From an uncultured Actinomycetes bacterium (lineage in GTDB: Bacteria > Actinomycetota > Acidimicrobiia > IMCC26256 > PALSA-555): a stretch of 19,160 nucleotides of DNA. Position numbers and translations under genes: made by a program. The DNA is taken from positions 1 through 19,160 of the forward strand of contig CALEYV010000019.1 in NCBI GenBank assembly GCA_937927875.1. Direction: 5' to 3'. The first letter of the stretch is position 1; the number at the start of each line of letters is the position of its first letter. Positions 1-7,538 of the stretch are shown piece after piece. Under the pieces are notes generated by a model. That model saw only the letters and a program-made list of their open reading frames with translations, had not been told where the DNA came from and searched no databases.

Positions 1-1
1 C

Positions 2-439
2 GACATCCCGGCTGTCAGTGCAGCGAACATGCACCGCCTCGGCGAGCTCGCCGAGCGGGCGTTGCTGACATCCGTCGACCCTCGGATCCTTGATGCGCTG
101 GCGACACGAGTGGATGAGCACTTCGATCGGGTGGGTCACCACGTAGCCCGAGCATGGGAGAAACGGCCCGATGATCGCGACGACCAGGCCGAGGCGAGAG
201 TGCAGCGCCTCGAGCGCGCCTACGAGGTCGTCGTCCGCCAGCTCCACGAGGAGCGCGACCACTTCCAGCACCAGCTGCGTCGCCAGGAGGCCGAGGTCGA
301 GCAAGCGCGCCGCGAGGCGGAGGTCGCCCGGACGGAGGTCGCGGCGGCTAAGGCCGCGCCGACGGACCGTCGAGCGAACCGTGCCTCCCGATGGTTGGCC
401 CGGCTTCCTGGCCGATCCACTCGACGCAGGTCACCATGA
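2..439 (+). CDS. C-terminal part of a coiled-coil protein, cut by the window start
   Basis: The reading frame is open to the first bases of the window, so the gene probably begins upstream. The first ATG in the window is at 29 and leaves 136 residues. About 60 residues in the middle (roughly 50-110 counted from that ATG) are almost purely charged, Glu, Gln, Arg and Ala rich, with a heptad-like pattern, so a long coiled coil is likely. The tail is Arg rich. No catalytic motif is visible in this fragment. The stop TGA at 437-439 overlaps the ATG of the glycosyltransferase gene at 436 (ATGA), so the two are probably translationally coupled. In surface-glycan loci such tails often follow a methyltransferase or glycosyltransferase domain, but that part is not in view and no function is claimed. 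Confidence 0.6.
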   Translation, partial: DIPAVSAANMHRLGELAERALLTSVDPRILDALATRVDEHFDRVGHHVARAWEKRPDDRDDQAEARVQRLERAYEVVVRQLHEERDHFQHQLRRQEAEVEQARREAEVARTEVAAAKAAPTDRRANRASRWLARLPGRSTRRRSP

Positions 440-1779
440 CGGTCACCATTCCTTCTCGTTCGGCGCCGGCCGTGACGATCGTCATGGTGACGTACGGGCA
501 CTGGGAGGTCGTCGCGGCGACACTCGACGCGCTGGTCGCCAACACCGAGCCGGTGTACGAGCTCGTCGTCGTGGACAACGCATCAACCGACGAGACGGGT
601 TCGCGGCTGCAGGAAGCGGTGCGGGGCGCCCACCAGATCCACAACCGAACCAACGTCGGGTTCGGCGCGGCATCCAATCAGGGCGCGCTCCTCTCCCGGT
701 CCCCGCTTCTCTGCTTCCTGAACAGTGACACGCTGGTAGAGCCGGGCTGGCTGCCACCGCTGCTGGCGACGATGCATCACGACCCAACTTGTGCCGCCGT
801 CGTGCCGTGCAAGCTCAACCGGGACGGATCACTCCAGGAGGCGGCGTCGCTCGTCGCCGGGGACGGCAGCATCTGCATGTACGGATTGGGCGCTGATCCC
901 ACGGCAGCCGAATACCGATTTGCTCGCCGCGTCGACTATGGCGGGGCGGCCTGCCTGCTGGTTCGACGTGCGATGTTCACCGCCGTCGGTGGCTTCGCCG
1001 CCCGCTACGGCATCGGGTACTACGAGGATGTCGACCTGTGCTTCTCGATGCGACGCCGCGGCTGGCATACGACGTATCAACCAAGCAGCGTCGTCCGCCA
1101 CCTCGGGGGCGCCTCGAGCAGCCGTCAAGCAGCCGTCGAGCTGGCGGAGCGCAATCGACTCGTCTTTCGCGCCCGTTGGGCGCCGTGGCTGCGCTCGAGG
1201 CCGACGTTCGGCGAGGCCGCGTCCGATCCGGCCCTCTTCACGAGGCTTCGGGACCACGGTTCGTGGCCTCGTGTCCTCGTCTCCGGCGCGCGCGACCCGG
1301 GCGGCATCGCCGATCTGGCCCTGGCCATCGCTCGCCACTGGCCGCAAGCGCGCGTCACCCTCGTCGACGCCTCCGAGACCGGCGACACGGTGCTCGGCCA
1401 GGCGGGCGTCGAGGTCGTCGACCCCCGCCAGGCACCGCGGGTCCTCAGCGACCGCCGTGACCACTACTCCGTCGTGATCGCGGCGCCGTCTCTGGACCCC
1501 GGCGAGTGGCGAATGCTCGATGAGACCCAGCCGCGAGCGAGGCTCGCCTGGTTCGGTCCCGGCGGTCCACTGCTCCCGGGGCCGAACCCGCCGACCTCCC
1601 GAGCGGACGTCGCGCTCGCACTGGCGCCGGTCATCCATCCGAGGCGCTCGACGGTTCCCGTGGTCCCGCTGGGCTGCCCGATCGACGTCGAGCGACTGGA
1701 GGAGGCGCTCAGCTACGTCGGCGTCGCCCCGGCGTTCCCCGACGTTGATCGGCGCTCGTTCGACCGAACCGGGTCGTGA
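436..1779 (+). CDS. Family 2 glycosyltransferase (rhamnosyltransferase-like) with an extra C-terminal domain
   Basis: Predicted 447 residues that transfer a sugar from a nucleotide-sugar donor to a surface glycan or lipid. The GT-A fold is clear: an N-terminal strand ending VMVTY at about residue 20, VVDNAS near 45-50, a DXD-equivalent NSD at 96-98, and the acceptor-side ED at 197-198 in GYYEDVDLCF, followed by an RRRGW segment as in WbbL-type rhamnosyltransferases. ATG 436 is chosen because it overlaps the upstream stop and leaves the GT-A strand near the N-terminus. The frame stays open to an ATG at 391, which would overlap the upstream gene by 49 bases. After about residue 275 there is a second, Rossmann-like stretch to the C-terminus that ordinary family members lack and whose role I do not recognise. 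Donor and acceptor are unknown. Confidence 0.85.
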   Translation: MTVTIPSRSAPAVTIVMVTYGHWEVVAATLDALVANTEPVYELVVVDNASTDETGSRLQEAVRGAHQIHNRTNVGFGAASNQGALLSRSPLLCFLNSDTLVEPGWLPPLLATMHHDPTCAAVVPCKLNRDGSLQEAASLVAGDGSICMYGLGADPTAAEYRFARRVDYGGAACLLVRRAMFTAVGGFAARYGIGYYEDVDLCFSMRRRGWHTTYQPSSVVRHLGGASSSRQAAVELAERNRLVFRARWAPWLRSRPTFGEAASDPALFTRLRDHGSWPRVLVSGARDPGGIADLALAIARHWPQARVTLVDASETGDTVLGQAGVEVVDPRQAPRVLSDRRDHYSVVIAAPSLDPGEWRMLDETQPRARLAWFGPGGPLLPGPNPPTSRADVALALAPVIHPRRSTVPVVPLGCPIDVERLEEALSYVGVAPAFPDVDRRSFDRTGS

Positions 1780-1798
1780 TCACCCCCGCCGTCTCGGC

Positions 1799-2038
1799 TC
1801 AGGGGCGCCAGCCCGCCGCCTTCCGCTCCGCGCACGCCGGACAGATGGGATAGCGCGCCGGGTCGCGGCTAGGAACCCACTTCTTGCCGCAGAGCGCCAC
1901 GATCGCCTCCCCGGTCACGTACGCCCGGGTGATGTCGCTCTTCTTGGCGTAGTGGGCGAACCGGTCGTGGTCGCCGTCGTCGGTGATCGGACGCTGCGGC
2001 GCCTCGACCGGCGTCGCCGTCACCGTCTCGGTCGACAT
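1799..2038 (-). CDS. DUF3039 family small zinc-ribbon-like protein
   Basis: A 79-residue protein starting at ATG 2038. It matches the actinobacterial DUF3039 pattern: HYAKK near residues 29-33, a VALCGKKW segment at 48-54, then SRDP, and CPAC at 66-69. Cys50 with Cys66 and Cys69 suggests a small metal site. DUF3039 proteins are widespread in actinobacteria and uncharacterised. The frame continues open far upstream, but that extension lies antisense to the dehydrogenase gene and has no family features, so only the last 79 codons are real. A TACCAT hexamer eight bases before the ATG suggests a leaderless transcript. It is convergent with the glycosyltransferase gene, with 19 bases between the stops. 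Confidence 0.85.
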   Translation of the reverse strand: MSTETVTATPVEAPQRPITDDGDHDRFAHYAKKSDITRAYVTGEAIVALCGKKWVPSRDPARYPICPACAERKAAGWRP

Positions 2039-2134
2039 GACGCGGGATGGTACCGCTGGTGCGCCCGTCCGTCCTTCTCGCCGCGCGATGGCGGGCGTCG
2101 ACGCTGGCGCGACCCCGTCGATACGCTGCCGCCG
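2039..2134. promoter_or_regulatory. Divergent leaderless promoters for the DUF3039 gene and the alcohol dehydrogenase gene
   Basis: On the minus strand TACCAT (2052 to 2047) lies 8 bases before ATG 2038. On the plus strand TACGCT (2122-2127) lies 7 bases before ATG 2135. A transcription start about 7 bases after a -10 hexamer would fall on the start codons themselves. No Shine-Dalgarno sequence is visible before either ATG, and no clear -35 element is seen. Confidence 0.6.
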
Positions 2135-3379
2135 ATGCGAGCGCTGCTCTACGGCGTGCGGCCCGAACCGTGGGATCCGCCCGGCGGCACCGGCGACAAC
2201 CCGCTGCTGGCCGGGCTCGCCCGCACGCCGATGCGGCTCACCGATGTCGATGACCCCACCTTCTTGCGCCCCGACTGGGTGATCACCGAGCCGCGCCTCA
2301 CTGGAATCTGCGGCTCGGACTCCAAGCAGGTGTTCATGGACTGGGGCGACGTTCAGACGCCGGACAACCCCATGAAGGCGTTCTTCTCGCTGCCCCAGGT
2401 CCTCGGTCACGAGGTGGTGGCCGACGTCACCGCGCTCGGTCCCGAGGCGGAGGGGCTCGAGGTCGGCGACCGGGTGGTGCTGAACCCATGGCTCTCGTGC
2501 GGGCCCCGGGGCGTGGATCCGGTCTGTCCCGCCTGCGAGCGGGGCGACTACAGCCTGTGCTGGAGCTTCTCGGTGGGCCCGATCGCGCCCGGAATCCACA
2601 CCGGCACCTCGCGCGACGCCAGCGGCGGATACGCGCCCATCATGCCGGCCCACGACTCGATGTTGTTCAAAGTGCCCGACCGCGTCCCCGACGAGCTGGC
2701 GGTGTTCGCCGACCCGTTCGCGGTGAGCCTGCACGCCGTCACCCGGCACCCGCCGACGCCCGGCGGCCGGGCGATGGTCTACGGCGCCGGCGCGCTCGGC
2801 ACGTGCGCGACCGCGATCCTGCGGGCCCTGCACCCCGACGTCGACGTGCTCGTCGTCGCTCGGTTCGACACCCAGGCCGAGCTGGCCCGCGCCCTGGGCG
2901 CGACCGTGATCGGGCACGAGCCGGCGCTGCGGGTGATCGAGGAGGCGACCGACTGGTCGGGCGGCGTCCTCCAGCCGGCCGACGGCCTGCCGATGGCGTA
3001 CCCCGGCGGCATCGACGTCGTCTACGACACGATCGGGAAGCGGGAGACGTTCGAGGTGGGCGCCCGCGTCCTCCGGGCCCGGGGCACGATCGTGAAGGCG
3101 GGGGTGCACGGGCCGACGTTCTGGGAGGACACCCCGCTCTACTTCAAGGAGGTGTCGCTCGTCGGGTCGAACGCCTTCGGCTTCGAGGAGATCGACGGCG
3201 TCCGCCAGCACGGCATCGCGCACTACCTCGACCTGGTCGCCGACGGGCGGGTCGACCTCACCGGCATGCTGACCCACACCTTCACCCTCGAGCAGTGGCG
3301 GGACGCGTTCACCGTCCTCGCCACCCAGGCGGACTCGGGCGCGATCAAGGTCGCGTTCGACCAGCGCGGAGGCGCGTAA
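2135..3379 (+). CDS. Zinc-dependent alcohol dehydrogenase (medium-chain dehydrogenase/reductase family)
   Basis: A 414-residue enzyme expected to oxidise an alcohol or polyol with NAD(P). The catalytic zinc region is visible as GICGSD (Cys59, Asp62) and GHE at 91-93. A structural-zinc lobe follows with CPACERGDYSLC. The nucleotide-binding fold begins at VYGAGALGTCA. The family is usually about 340-380 residues; the extra length is mostly at the N-terminus and in the segment before GGIDVVYDT. ATG 2135 is chosen because the protein aligns with the family from here, and because the upstream part of the same open frame lies over other genes in a different frame. A GGAGG near its 3' end serves the next gene, three bases downstream, so the pair is probably one operon. 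Substrate unknown. Confidence 0.85.
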   Translation: MRALLYGVRPEPWDPPGGTGDNPLLAGLARTPMRLTDVDDPTFLRPDWVITEPRLTGICGSDSKQVFMDWGDVQTPDNPMKAFFSLPQVLGHEVVADVTALGPEAEGLEVGDRVVLNPWLSCGPRGVDPVCPACERGDYSLCWSFSVGPIAPGIHTGTSRDASGGYAPIMPAHDSMLFKVPDRVPDELAVFADPFAVSLHAVTRHPPTPGGRAMVYGAGALGTCATAILRALHPDVDVLVVARFDTQAELARALGATVIGHEPALRVIEEATDWSGGVLQPADGLPMAYPGGIDVVYDTIGKRETFEVGARVLRARGTIVKAGVHGPTFWEDTPLYFKEVSLVGSNAFGFEEIDGVRQHGIAHYLDLVADGRVDLTGMLTHTFTLEQWRDAFTVLATQADSGAIKVAFDQRGGA

Positions 3380-3382
3380 CCC

Positions 3383-4105
3383 ATGGCCGATCAGCACCGC
3401 AGCGTGACGACCCCGGACGGCGCAATGGACGTCTACGAGGCCCGCCCCGACGGCGACGCCAAGGGCGCTGTCATCGTGATCCAAGAGGCGTTCGGTGTGA
3501 ACGAGCACATCCGGGACGTCACCCGGCGCCTCGCCGCGGCCGGCTACCACGCCGCCGCCCCGGCGCTCTTCCACCGGGCCGGCGGGGGCGCCATCGACGA
3601 CTACGACAACGTCGACTTCAACGAGATGATGAAGCTCTTCGAGGGTGTGCAGGACGACGCCGTCCTCAGCGACGTCGACGCCACCCTCGACCTGCTCCGC
3701 GGCGAGGGGTTCGCCGACTCGCGCATCGGCATCGTCGGCTTCTGCTTCGGCGGCCGGGTGACGTTCCTCGTGTCGGCCCGGCGGGCCCTCGGCGCCGGCG
3801 TCACCTTCTACGGCGGCGGGATCGTCACCGCCGGGCACTTCCAGTTCCCGACCCTCATCGACGAGGCCGGGACCCTCCGCACGCCGTGGCTGGGCCTGTT
3901 CGGCGACGAGGACGGCGGGATCCCGGTCGAGGACGTGGAGCGGCTCCGGGCCGCGGTGGCGGCGGCCCCAATCGACACCGAGGTCGTCCGCTACCCGGGC
4001 GCCGGGCACGGCTTCCACTGCGACGTCCGCTCCGCCTACCACGAGCCGTCGGCCCGGGACGGCTGGGCCCGGGCGCTGGCCTGGTTCGACCACCACCTGG
4101 GCTGA
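3383..4105 (+). CDS. Dienelactone hydrolase family protein
   Basis: A 240-residue alpha/beta hydrolase. The dienelactone-hydrolase triad is visible: nucleophile Cys121 in GFCFGG, Asp177 in GDEDGG, and His209 in GHGFHCD. The N-terminal part has VIQEAFGVNEHI, the family's oxyanion region with a conserved Glu. These enzymes hydrolyse dienelactones in chlorocatechol-type pathways, but many homologues act on other esters or lactones and the true substrate cannot be told here. The start ATG 3383 has a GGAGG ten bases upstream (3368-3372), inside the end of the dehydrogenase gene. The gap to that gene is three bases, so the two are probably co-transcribed and may act on successive intermediates (inference). 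Length is normal for the family. Confidence 0.88.
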   Translation: MADQHRSVTTPDGAMDVYEARPDGDAKGAVIVIQEAFGVNEHIRDVTRRLAAAGYHAAAPALFHRAGGGAIDDYDNVDFNEMMKLFEGVQDDAVLSDVDATLDLLRGEGFADSRIGIVGFCFGGRVTFLVSARRALGAGVTFYGGGIVTAGHFQFPTLIDEAGTLRTPWLGLFGDEDGGIPVEDVERLRAAVAAAPIDTEVVRYPGAGHGFHCDVRSAYHEPSARDGWARALAWFDHHLG

Positions 4106-4112
4106 CCCGCCC

Positions 4113-4132
4113 CCGGCCGGGCCCGAGGCCGG
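4113..4132 (+). terminator. Possible hairpin after the dienelactone hydrolase gene
   Basis: CCGGCC at 4113-4118 pairs with GGCCGG at 4127-4132 around an 8-base loop, eight bases after the stop codon. Only two T residues follow, so it is a weak intrinsic terminator candidate, and in DNA this GC-rich such stems arise easily by chance. Confidence 0.25.
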
Positions 4133-4179
4133 TTGGCGACGGAGCGCGCGATCGGGCACACTGTGCGTGGCAGCAGGGT

Positions 4180-4202
4180 TATAGGTGGGGAGAATGGGGA
4201 GG
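4180..4202 (+). promoter_or_regulatory. Candidate -10 element and Shine-Dalgarno site for the CPBP-family gene
   Basis: TATAGG at 4180-4185 is an AT-rich -10-like hexamer in otherwise GC-rich DNA. GGGGAGG at 4196-4202 lies eight bases before GTG 4211. This spacing favours GTG 4211 over in-frame TTG 4133 and GTG 4163 as the start. No good -35 is visible. Confidence 0.45.
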
Positions 4203-4210
4203 CCGCCCTG

Positions 4211-5083
4211 GTGGCGCACCGTGGTCTTGAGCTCTCGCACCGCGCAAGCGATGCCGGCCCGGTCAACGAGGTCCGGTGGGCGCTGCGCTGGCAAGGCTGG
4301 GCCGACTGGTCCCTGACCGTCCCGGCCCTGGTCCTCGCCGCGGCCGCGGTCATCGTCGACGTCGCGACGGCGTGGACCGACCTCAGCCTGGGCTCCCTCG
4401 GCCGAATCGCGGTCTCACCCGCCCTCCCCCTCGCGCTCGTGCTCGCCGCGATGCTCAGCGGGGCCCGCCGGAGCCCGGGTCCGGGCTCGGGCCAGGCGTG
4501 GCGCGAGTTCCGGGTCGGCGTCGGGGCCGTGCTCGTCGTCGCGACGCTCGGCTACGCGGTGCTGCTCACCCGGCCCGCCGAGGCGGTCGGTCTCGTCGTG
4601 GCCGCCATCGGCGAGGAGCTCGTGTTCCGGCTCGCGGCCGTGCTTGTCATCGGGGCGCTGTGCGCGCGGCTGCTGGGCCGCGACTGGCGCCACCCGCGGC
4701 AGTGGGGCGCGATGCCCGGGTTCGTCGGGCTCGTCGCCGCCGCGGTCGTCTTCTCGGTGCTGCCCGGCCACGTCGCCCAGATGACGACGGTGACCCGCAG
4801 CCTGTCCTTCGCCAGCCTGGCGCTCCTGCTCGGCTACACGGTGCTGCGGACCGGCGCGGTGTGGCCGGCGATCCTGGTGCACGCCCTCATCGACGTGATG
4901 ACCCTCGCCGCCTGGCAGGGAAGTGGCCTGGCGCTGGTCCGGCTCGCGACGGCCGCCGGCGCGCTGGGCGCACTGGTGGCCGCGACCGAGGTCGCCGGCC
5001 GGCGCCTCGGCCTGCGGACCCGGGTCCCGACGGTCATCGACCTGCGCTCCGCCCCGCCGACGGCTGGCCTGACCGGCACCTGA
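4211..5083 (+). CDS. CPBP-family intramembrane metalloprotease-like protein
   Basis: A 290-residue, very hydrophobic protein with several membrane spans (first about residues 23-45). The CPBP (Abi/type II CAAX protease) signature is present: EELVFR with Glu135, Glu136 and Arg140 matches EExxxR, and HALIDV near the C-terminal part matches HxxxD. The second motif, normally FxxxH, is represented by FSVLPGH, where the Phe-His spacing is longer than usual, so activity is plausible but not certain. CPBP proteins in actinobacteria are mostly uncharacterised; some process peptides or provide bacteriocin self-immunity. GTG 4211 is preferred on Shine-Dalgarno grounds, and the open frame extends back to TTG 4133. 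The last 35 residues look cytoplasmic. Confidence 0.75.
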   Translation: MAHRGLELSHRASDAGPVNEVRWALRWQGWADWSLTVPALVLAAAAVIVDVATAWTDLSLGSLGRIAVSPALPLALVLAAMLSGARRSPGPGSGQAWREFRVGVGAVLVVATLGYAVLLTRPAEAVGLVVAAIGEELVFRLAAVLVIGALCARLLGRDWRHPRQWGAMPGFVGLVAAAVVFSVLPGHVAQMTTVTRSLSFASLALLLGYTVLRTGAVWPAILVHALIDVMTLAAWQGSGLALVRLATAAGALGALVAATEVAGRRLGLRTRVPTVIDLRSAPPTAGLTGT

Positions 5084-5091
5084 CGCCGCCG

Positions 5092-5214
5092 TACGCTGCG
5101 GCGCACCGCCGCGTCGCCTGAACGGCGCGGGGGCGAGCGACCGCCCGTGCACTGGCGCCGGGCGACGGTGGGGACGCCATCGACGACCATCCGGCGGACT
5201 CGAGGAGCGCCGCC
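5092..5214 (+). promoter_or_regulatory. Leader region before the membrane hydrolase gene, with GAGGAG before CTG
   Basis: TACGCT at 5092-5097 resembles the -10 hexamers of other genes here, but no start codon follows at leaderless distance. GAGGAG at 5202-5207 sits seven bases before CTG 5215. There is no ATG, GTG or TTG in the coding frame between the in-frame stop at 5119-5121 and GTG 5389. The rest of this stretch shows nothing recognisable. Confidence 0.4.
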
Positions 5215-6900
5215 CTGACCCGCGCCCGGCTCCGCGACCATCCCCGGCTGGTCGCGGTCGCAGCTGGCCTCGCCGCGCTCGAGGCGGCGATCGTCGTCGT
5301 CACCGGGGCTCCCGGCGCGGCCGCGCTCGCCCCCCAGGCCGCCGCGCCGACGCCCTTCGACGTCTTCCACGACCTGCGGTGGCTCCTCGTGTACCACCCG
5401 TCGTGGCTGGCGTTCGCGGTCGAGGCGCTCGCGCTCGTGGCGGCGCGCAGCCTCGTCGTCGTCACCCTCGTGCGCGAGGCGTGGCCGGCGTCGGTGCCCC
5501 GGCCGTCGTGGCGCGACGAGCTGCGTCGCACGGCCGGCTTCGTCGCCCTCCTCGCCGTCGTGCTGCTGCCGTTCGCGGTGCTCGCGTTCGCGATGGCCGT
5601 CGTGGCCCTCTCGTGGCTGTTCTTCGTCGCGGTGCCGGTGCTCGTCATGGCGGCGCTGCTCGTGCACCGCGGGATCGCGGTCCCGGGCTGGTGGCGTGAC
5701 CGGCCGACCGGGGAGACGGTGCGGGTGGTCCTGCTCGCCTTCGTCGCGCTGAGCGCCGCCGGTGCCGTCCTCGACGCGGCGCCGGTCGCGGCGCGGGTGC
5801 CGCTGGCGGCGCTCGCCGGGGTCGTCGATGCCTGGTGCTGGCTGCGGCTCGTCGAGGCCGTCGCGGGCGCGCCGCCCCAGCGGCGACGCCGCCCGTTCGT
5901 CGTGGTGGCCCTGGTCGGCATCGCCGCCCTCGTCGTCGGCGGGACGACAGCCGGCTTCGCGGTCTCGGTGGCGGTCGAGAACGGTCGCAGCCCCGTTCCC
6001 CCGGTCTCGCCGCGTGCGACCGGTCCGCCGGTGCTGATCGTGAAGGGCTTCAACTCCGAATGGGATGGCGTCACGCGCCAGTGGGTGCACGGCCGCTACC
6101 GGATCCGGCGCTTCTCGTACCGGGGGCTCGACGGCACCGGCGAGCCCCGCCGGTACGGGCGCGCGGACACGCATCAGTCGGTGCAGGCGCTCGCGCTGGA
6201 GCTCGGCCGCCAGGTCGACGCCTTCGCGGCAAGCGCGCACGAGCGGGTGAGCATCGTCGCCGAGAGCGAGGGCTCGGTCGTCGCGCTCGCCTACGTCGCC
6301 GCCACGCCCACCGCGCCGGTCCGGGCGGTGGTGGCGCTGAGCCCGCTCCTCGCGCCGGGCCGCGTCTTCTACCCGCCGGTGGGCTCCGACGGGTGGGGGA
6401 CCGCGGCGGGCAGCCTCATGGACGGGATCGCACGCGCCCTCAGCCTCGTCGGCCCTGTCGACGTGTCGGCCGATACGCCCCTCTTCCGCTCCTTCGTGGA
6501 CGAGGGCCCGGCGCTGCGCGGCCTGCTGCGCTGCGCGACCCCGAGCCGCCGTGAGTTCGCGGTGCTCCCGCTCGACTCGGGCGTGAGCGCGCCGGGCGCC
6601 GTCGACGTCGGGATCCCGCACGCGGCCGTGCCCGCCTTCCACGGCGGGTTGCTCGGCGACCACACGACCGCGGCGCTGATCCGCGACGTGATCGGCGACC
6701 GGTCGGCCTCCGGGTCCGGCTTCTGGCGGGGGGCCGGCGACGCCGTCGGCGAGCTCGCGGCGGCCTGGCAGGCGCCCGGGCTCGACCAGAGCCTCGAGCC
6801 GGCGTGGCGGACCCTGCCCGACCCGGGAAGCTGCTCGGCCGTGCGGGCGACCCTGCGCAGCTGGATCGGTCGAGGACGAGTCGGACCCCGTGTGGGTTGA
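5215..6900 (+). CDS. Multi-pass membrane protein with a C-terminal alpha/beta hydrolase domain; probable CTG start
   Basis: About 561 residues from CTG 5215. The first 255 residues hold five or six membrane segments (about 12-30, 63-85, a long pair near 105-145, one near 165-185, and 228-255). A globular part follows, beginning around residue 270 with GPPVLIVKGF, typical of an alpha/beta-hydrolase first strand. The probable nucleophile elbow is VAESEGS with Ser351; the usual first Gly of GxSxG is Ala. His469 or His476 could complete the triad, with the acid unclear. The hydrolase domain probably faces outside the cytoplasm (inference). The first conventional start is GTG 5389, which would remove the first membrane span, although the coding frame clearly reads through it. 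No close family is recognised and the substrate is unknown. It is convergent with the toxin gene. Confidence 0.7.
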   Translation: MTRARLRDHPRLVAVAAGLAALEAAIVVVTGAPGAAALAPQAAAPTPFDVFHDLRWLLVYHPSWLAFAVEALALVAARSLVVVTLVREAWPASVPRPSWRDELRRTAGFVALLAVVLLPFAVLAFAMAVVALSWLFFVAVPVLVMAALLVHRGIAVPGWWRDRPTGETVRVVLLAFVALSAAGAVLDAAPVAARVPLAALAGVVDAWCWLRLVEAVAGAPPQRRRRPFVVVALVGIAALVVGGTTAGFAVSVAVENGRSPVPPVSPRATGPPVLIVKGFNSEWDGVTRQWVHGRYRIRRFSYRGLDGTGEPRRYGRADTHQSVQALALELGRQVDAFAASAHERVSIVAESEGSVVALAYVAATPTAPVRAVVALSPLLAPGRVFYPPVGSDGWGTAAGSLMDGIARALSLVGPVDVSADTPLFRSFVDEGPALRGLLRCATPSRREFAVLPLDSGVSAPGAVDVGIPHAAVPAFHGGLLGDHTTAALIRDVIGDRSASGSGFWRGAGDAVGELAAAWQAPGLDQSLEPAWRTLPDPGSCSAVRATLRSWIGRGRVGPRVG

Positions 6901-6956
6901 CGGTCCAGGCGGCCGATAAGGATCGGTATTCGGGTGCTACTCGTGCCGAACTGCCG

Positions 6957-7538
6957 TTACGCAGTGGTGTCGTCGTCGCGAACGAGGCGGAGTTGGCGCG
7001 GGTCGGCAGGCAGCCGATCCCACGTCTCCTCGGCGATAAGGGTGGGCAGCTCTTCGCCTGGTAGGTGGCGCTCGAAGAGGGCGAGGGTCTCTCCCAGGTT
7101 CGAGGGAGAAGGCGCGATGATCCCGTGTCGACCGAGTTGGTGAGCAACACGGGCGACCCGCCAGCACCGCTCGTACTCACCGACCGGCGAGGTGAGGTCG
7201 GCCGGGGTGAGGCCAACCGCTGCTTGGGCCGCTGCCGTGCGCAGGTCGAGGACCTCGGTGACGTGCACGTCGCAGGTGAGAACGCGCCGGGGAGCGACCA
7301 TGTCGCCGGTCATTCCGGCGTCGACGAAGGGGTCGACCAGGTGGCGGTAGGCCTCGGCCACGACCGAAGAACGGGGGCGTGCGAGGTATAGGACGGAGTA
7401 GGCGCCGGGCGGTCCCCAGCGACCGCCGCTCACGCTGCCGGTGAGGCCGCGCCATTCGACAACGACGTGTCGCTCCCACGGTCCGTCGAGTGTCGTGCGC
7501 GGAGCGCCAGCAACAGCGACTGCGAGGTCACGCGCCAA
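6957..7538 (-). CDS. RES-domain toxin (NAD+-degrading, MbcT-like)
   Basis: 193 residues from TTG 7538. The RES signature residues appear in order: GGRWGPPG with Arg40, VLYLA with Tyr51, AEAYRHL with Glu62, then APSPSN with Ser144 and Asn147. RES toxins such as MbcT of Mycobacterium tuberculosis bind NAD+ and degrade it, poisoning the cell unless bound by an Xre/MbcA antitoxin. The gene directly follows the antitoxin: the antitoxin stop TAG occupies 7541-7539 and TTG 7538 is the next codon in the same frame. An AGGAG eight bases before the TTG supports that start. Trp41 stands where Phe or Tyr is more usual. No inactivating change is seen. Confidence 0.88.
   Translation of the reverse strand: MARDLAVAVAGAPRTTLDGPWERHVVVEWRGLTGSVSGGRWGPPGAYSVLYLARPRSSVVAEAYRHLVDPFVDAGMTGDMVAPRRVLTCDVHVTEVLDLRTAAAQAAVGLTPADLTSPVGEYERCWRVARVAHQLGRHGIIAPSPSNLGETLALFERHLPGEELPTLIAEETWDRLPADPRQLRLVRDDDTTA

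Noticed and set aside
4157..4165. CACACT followed at once by GTG as a leaderless start for the CPBP gene
   Set aside because: There is no 6-8 base gap between hexamer and start, and a better Shine-Dalgarno/GTG combination exists at 4196-4213.
1799..4294. Very long minus-strand open frame (831 codons)
   Set aside because: Only its last 79 codons (DUF3039) look like a protein; the rest is Arg/Val/Asp-rich antisense of the dehydrogenase and hydrolase genes, a typical high-GC artefact.
5169..5218. Short upstream frame ending in a TGA that overlaps CTG 5215
   Set aside because: Sixteen codons with no ribosome site or conserved feature; such short frames are expected by chance.
4834..6663. 609-codon minus-strand open frame
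   Set aside because: It is antisense to two well-supported membrane protein genes, its composition is low-complexity His/Arg/Asp/Glu, and no motif is present.
6901..6956. Attachment site or tRNA at the edge of the toxin-antitoxin island
   Set aside because: No tRNA-like fold and no direct repeat matching the 9218-9240 edge was found by eye.
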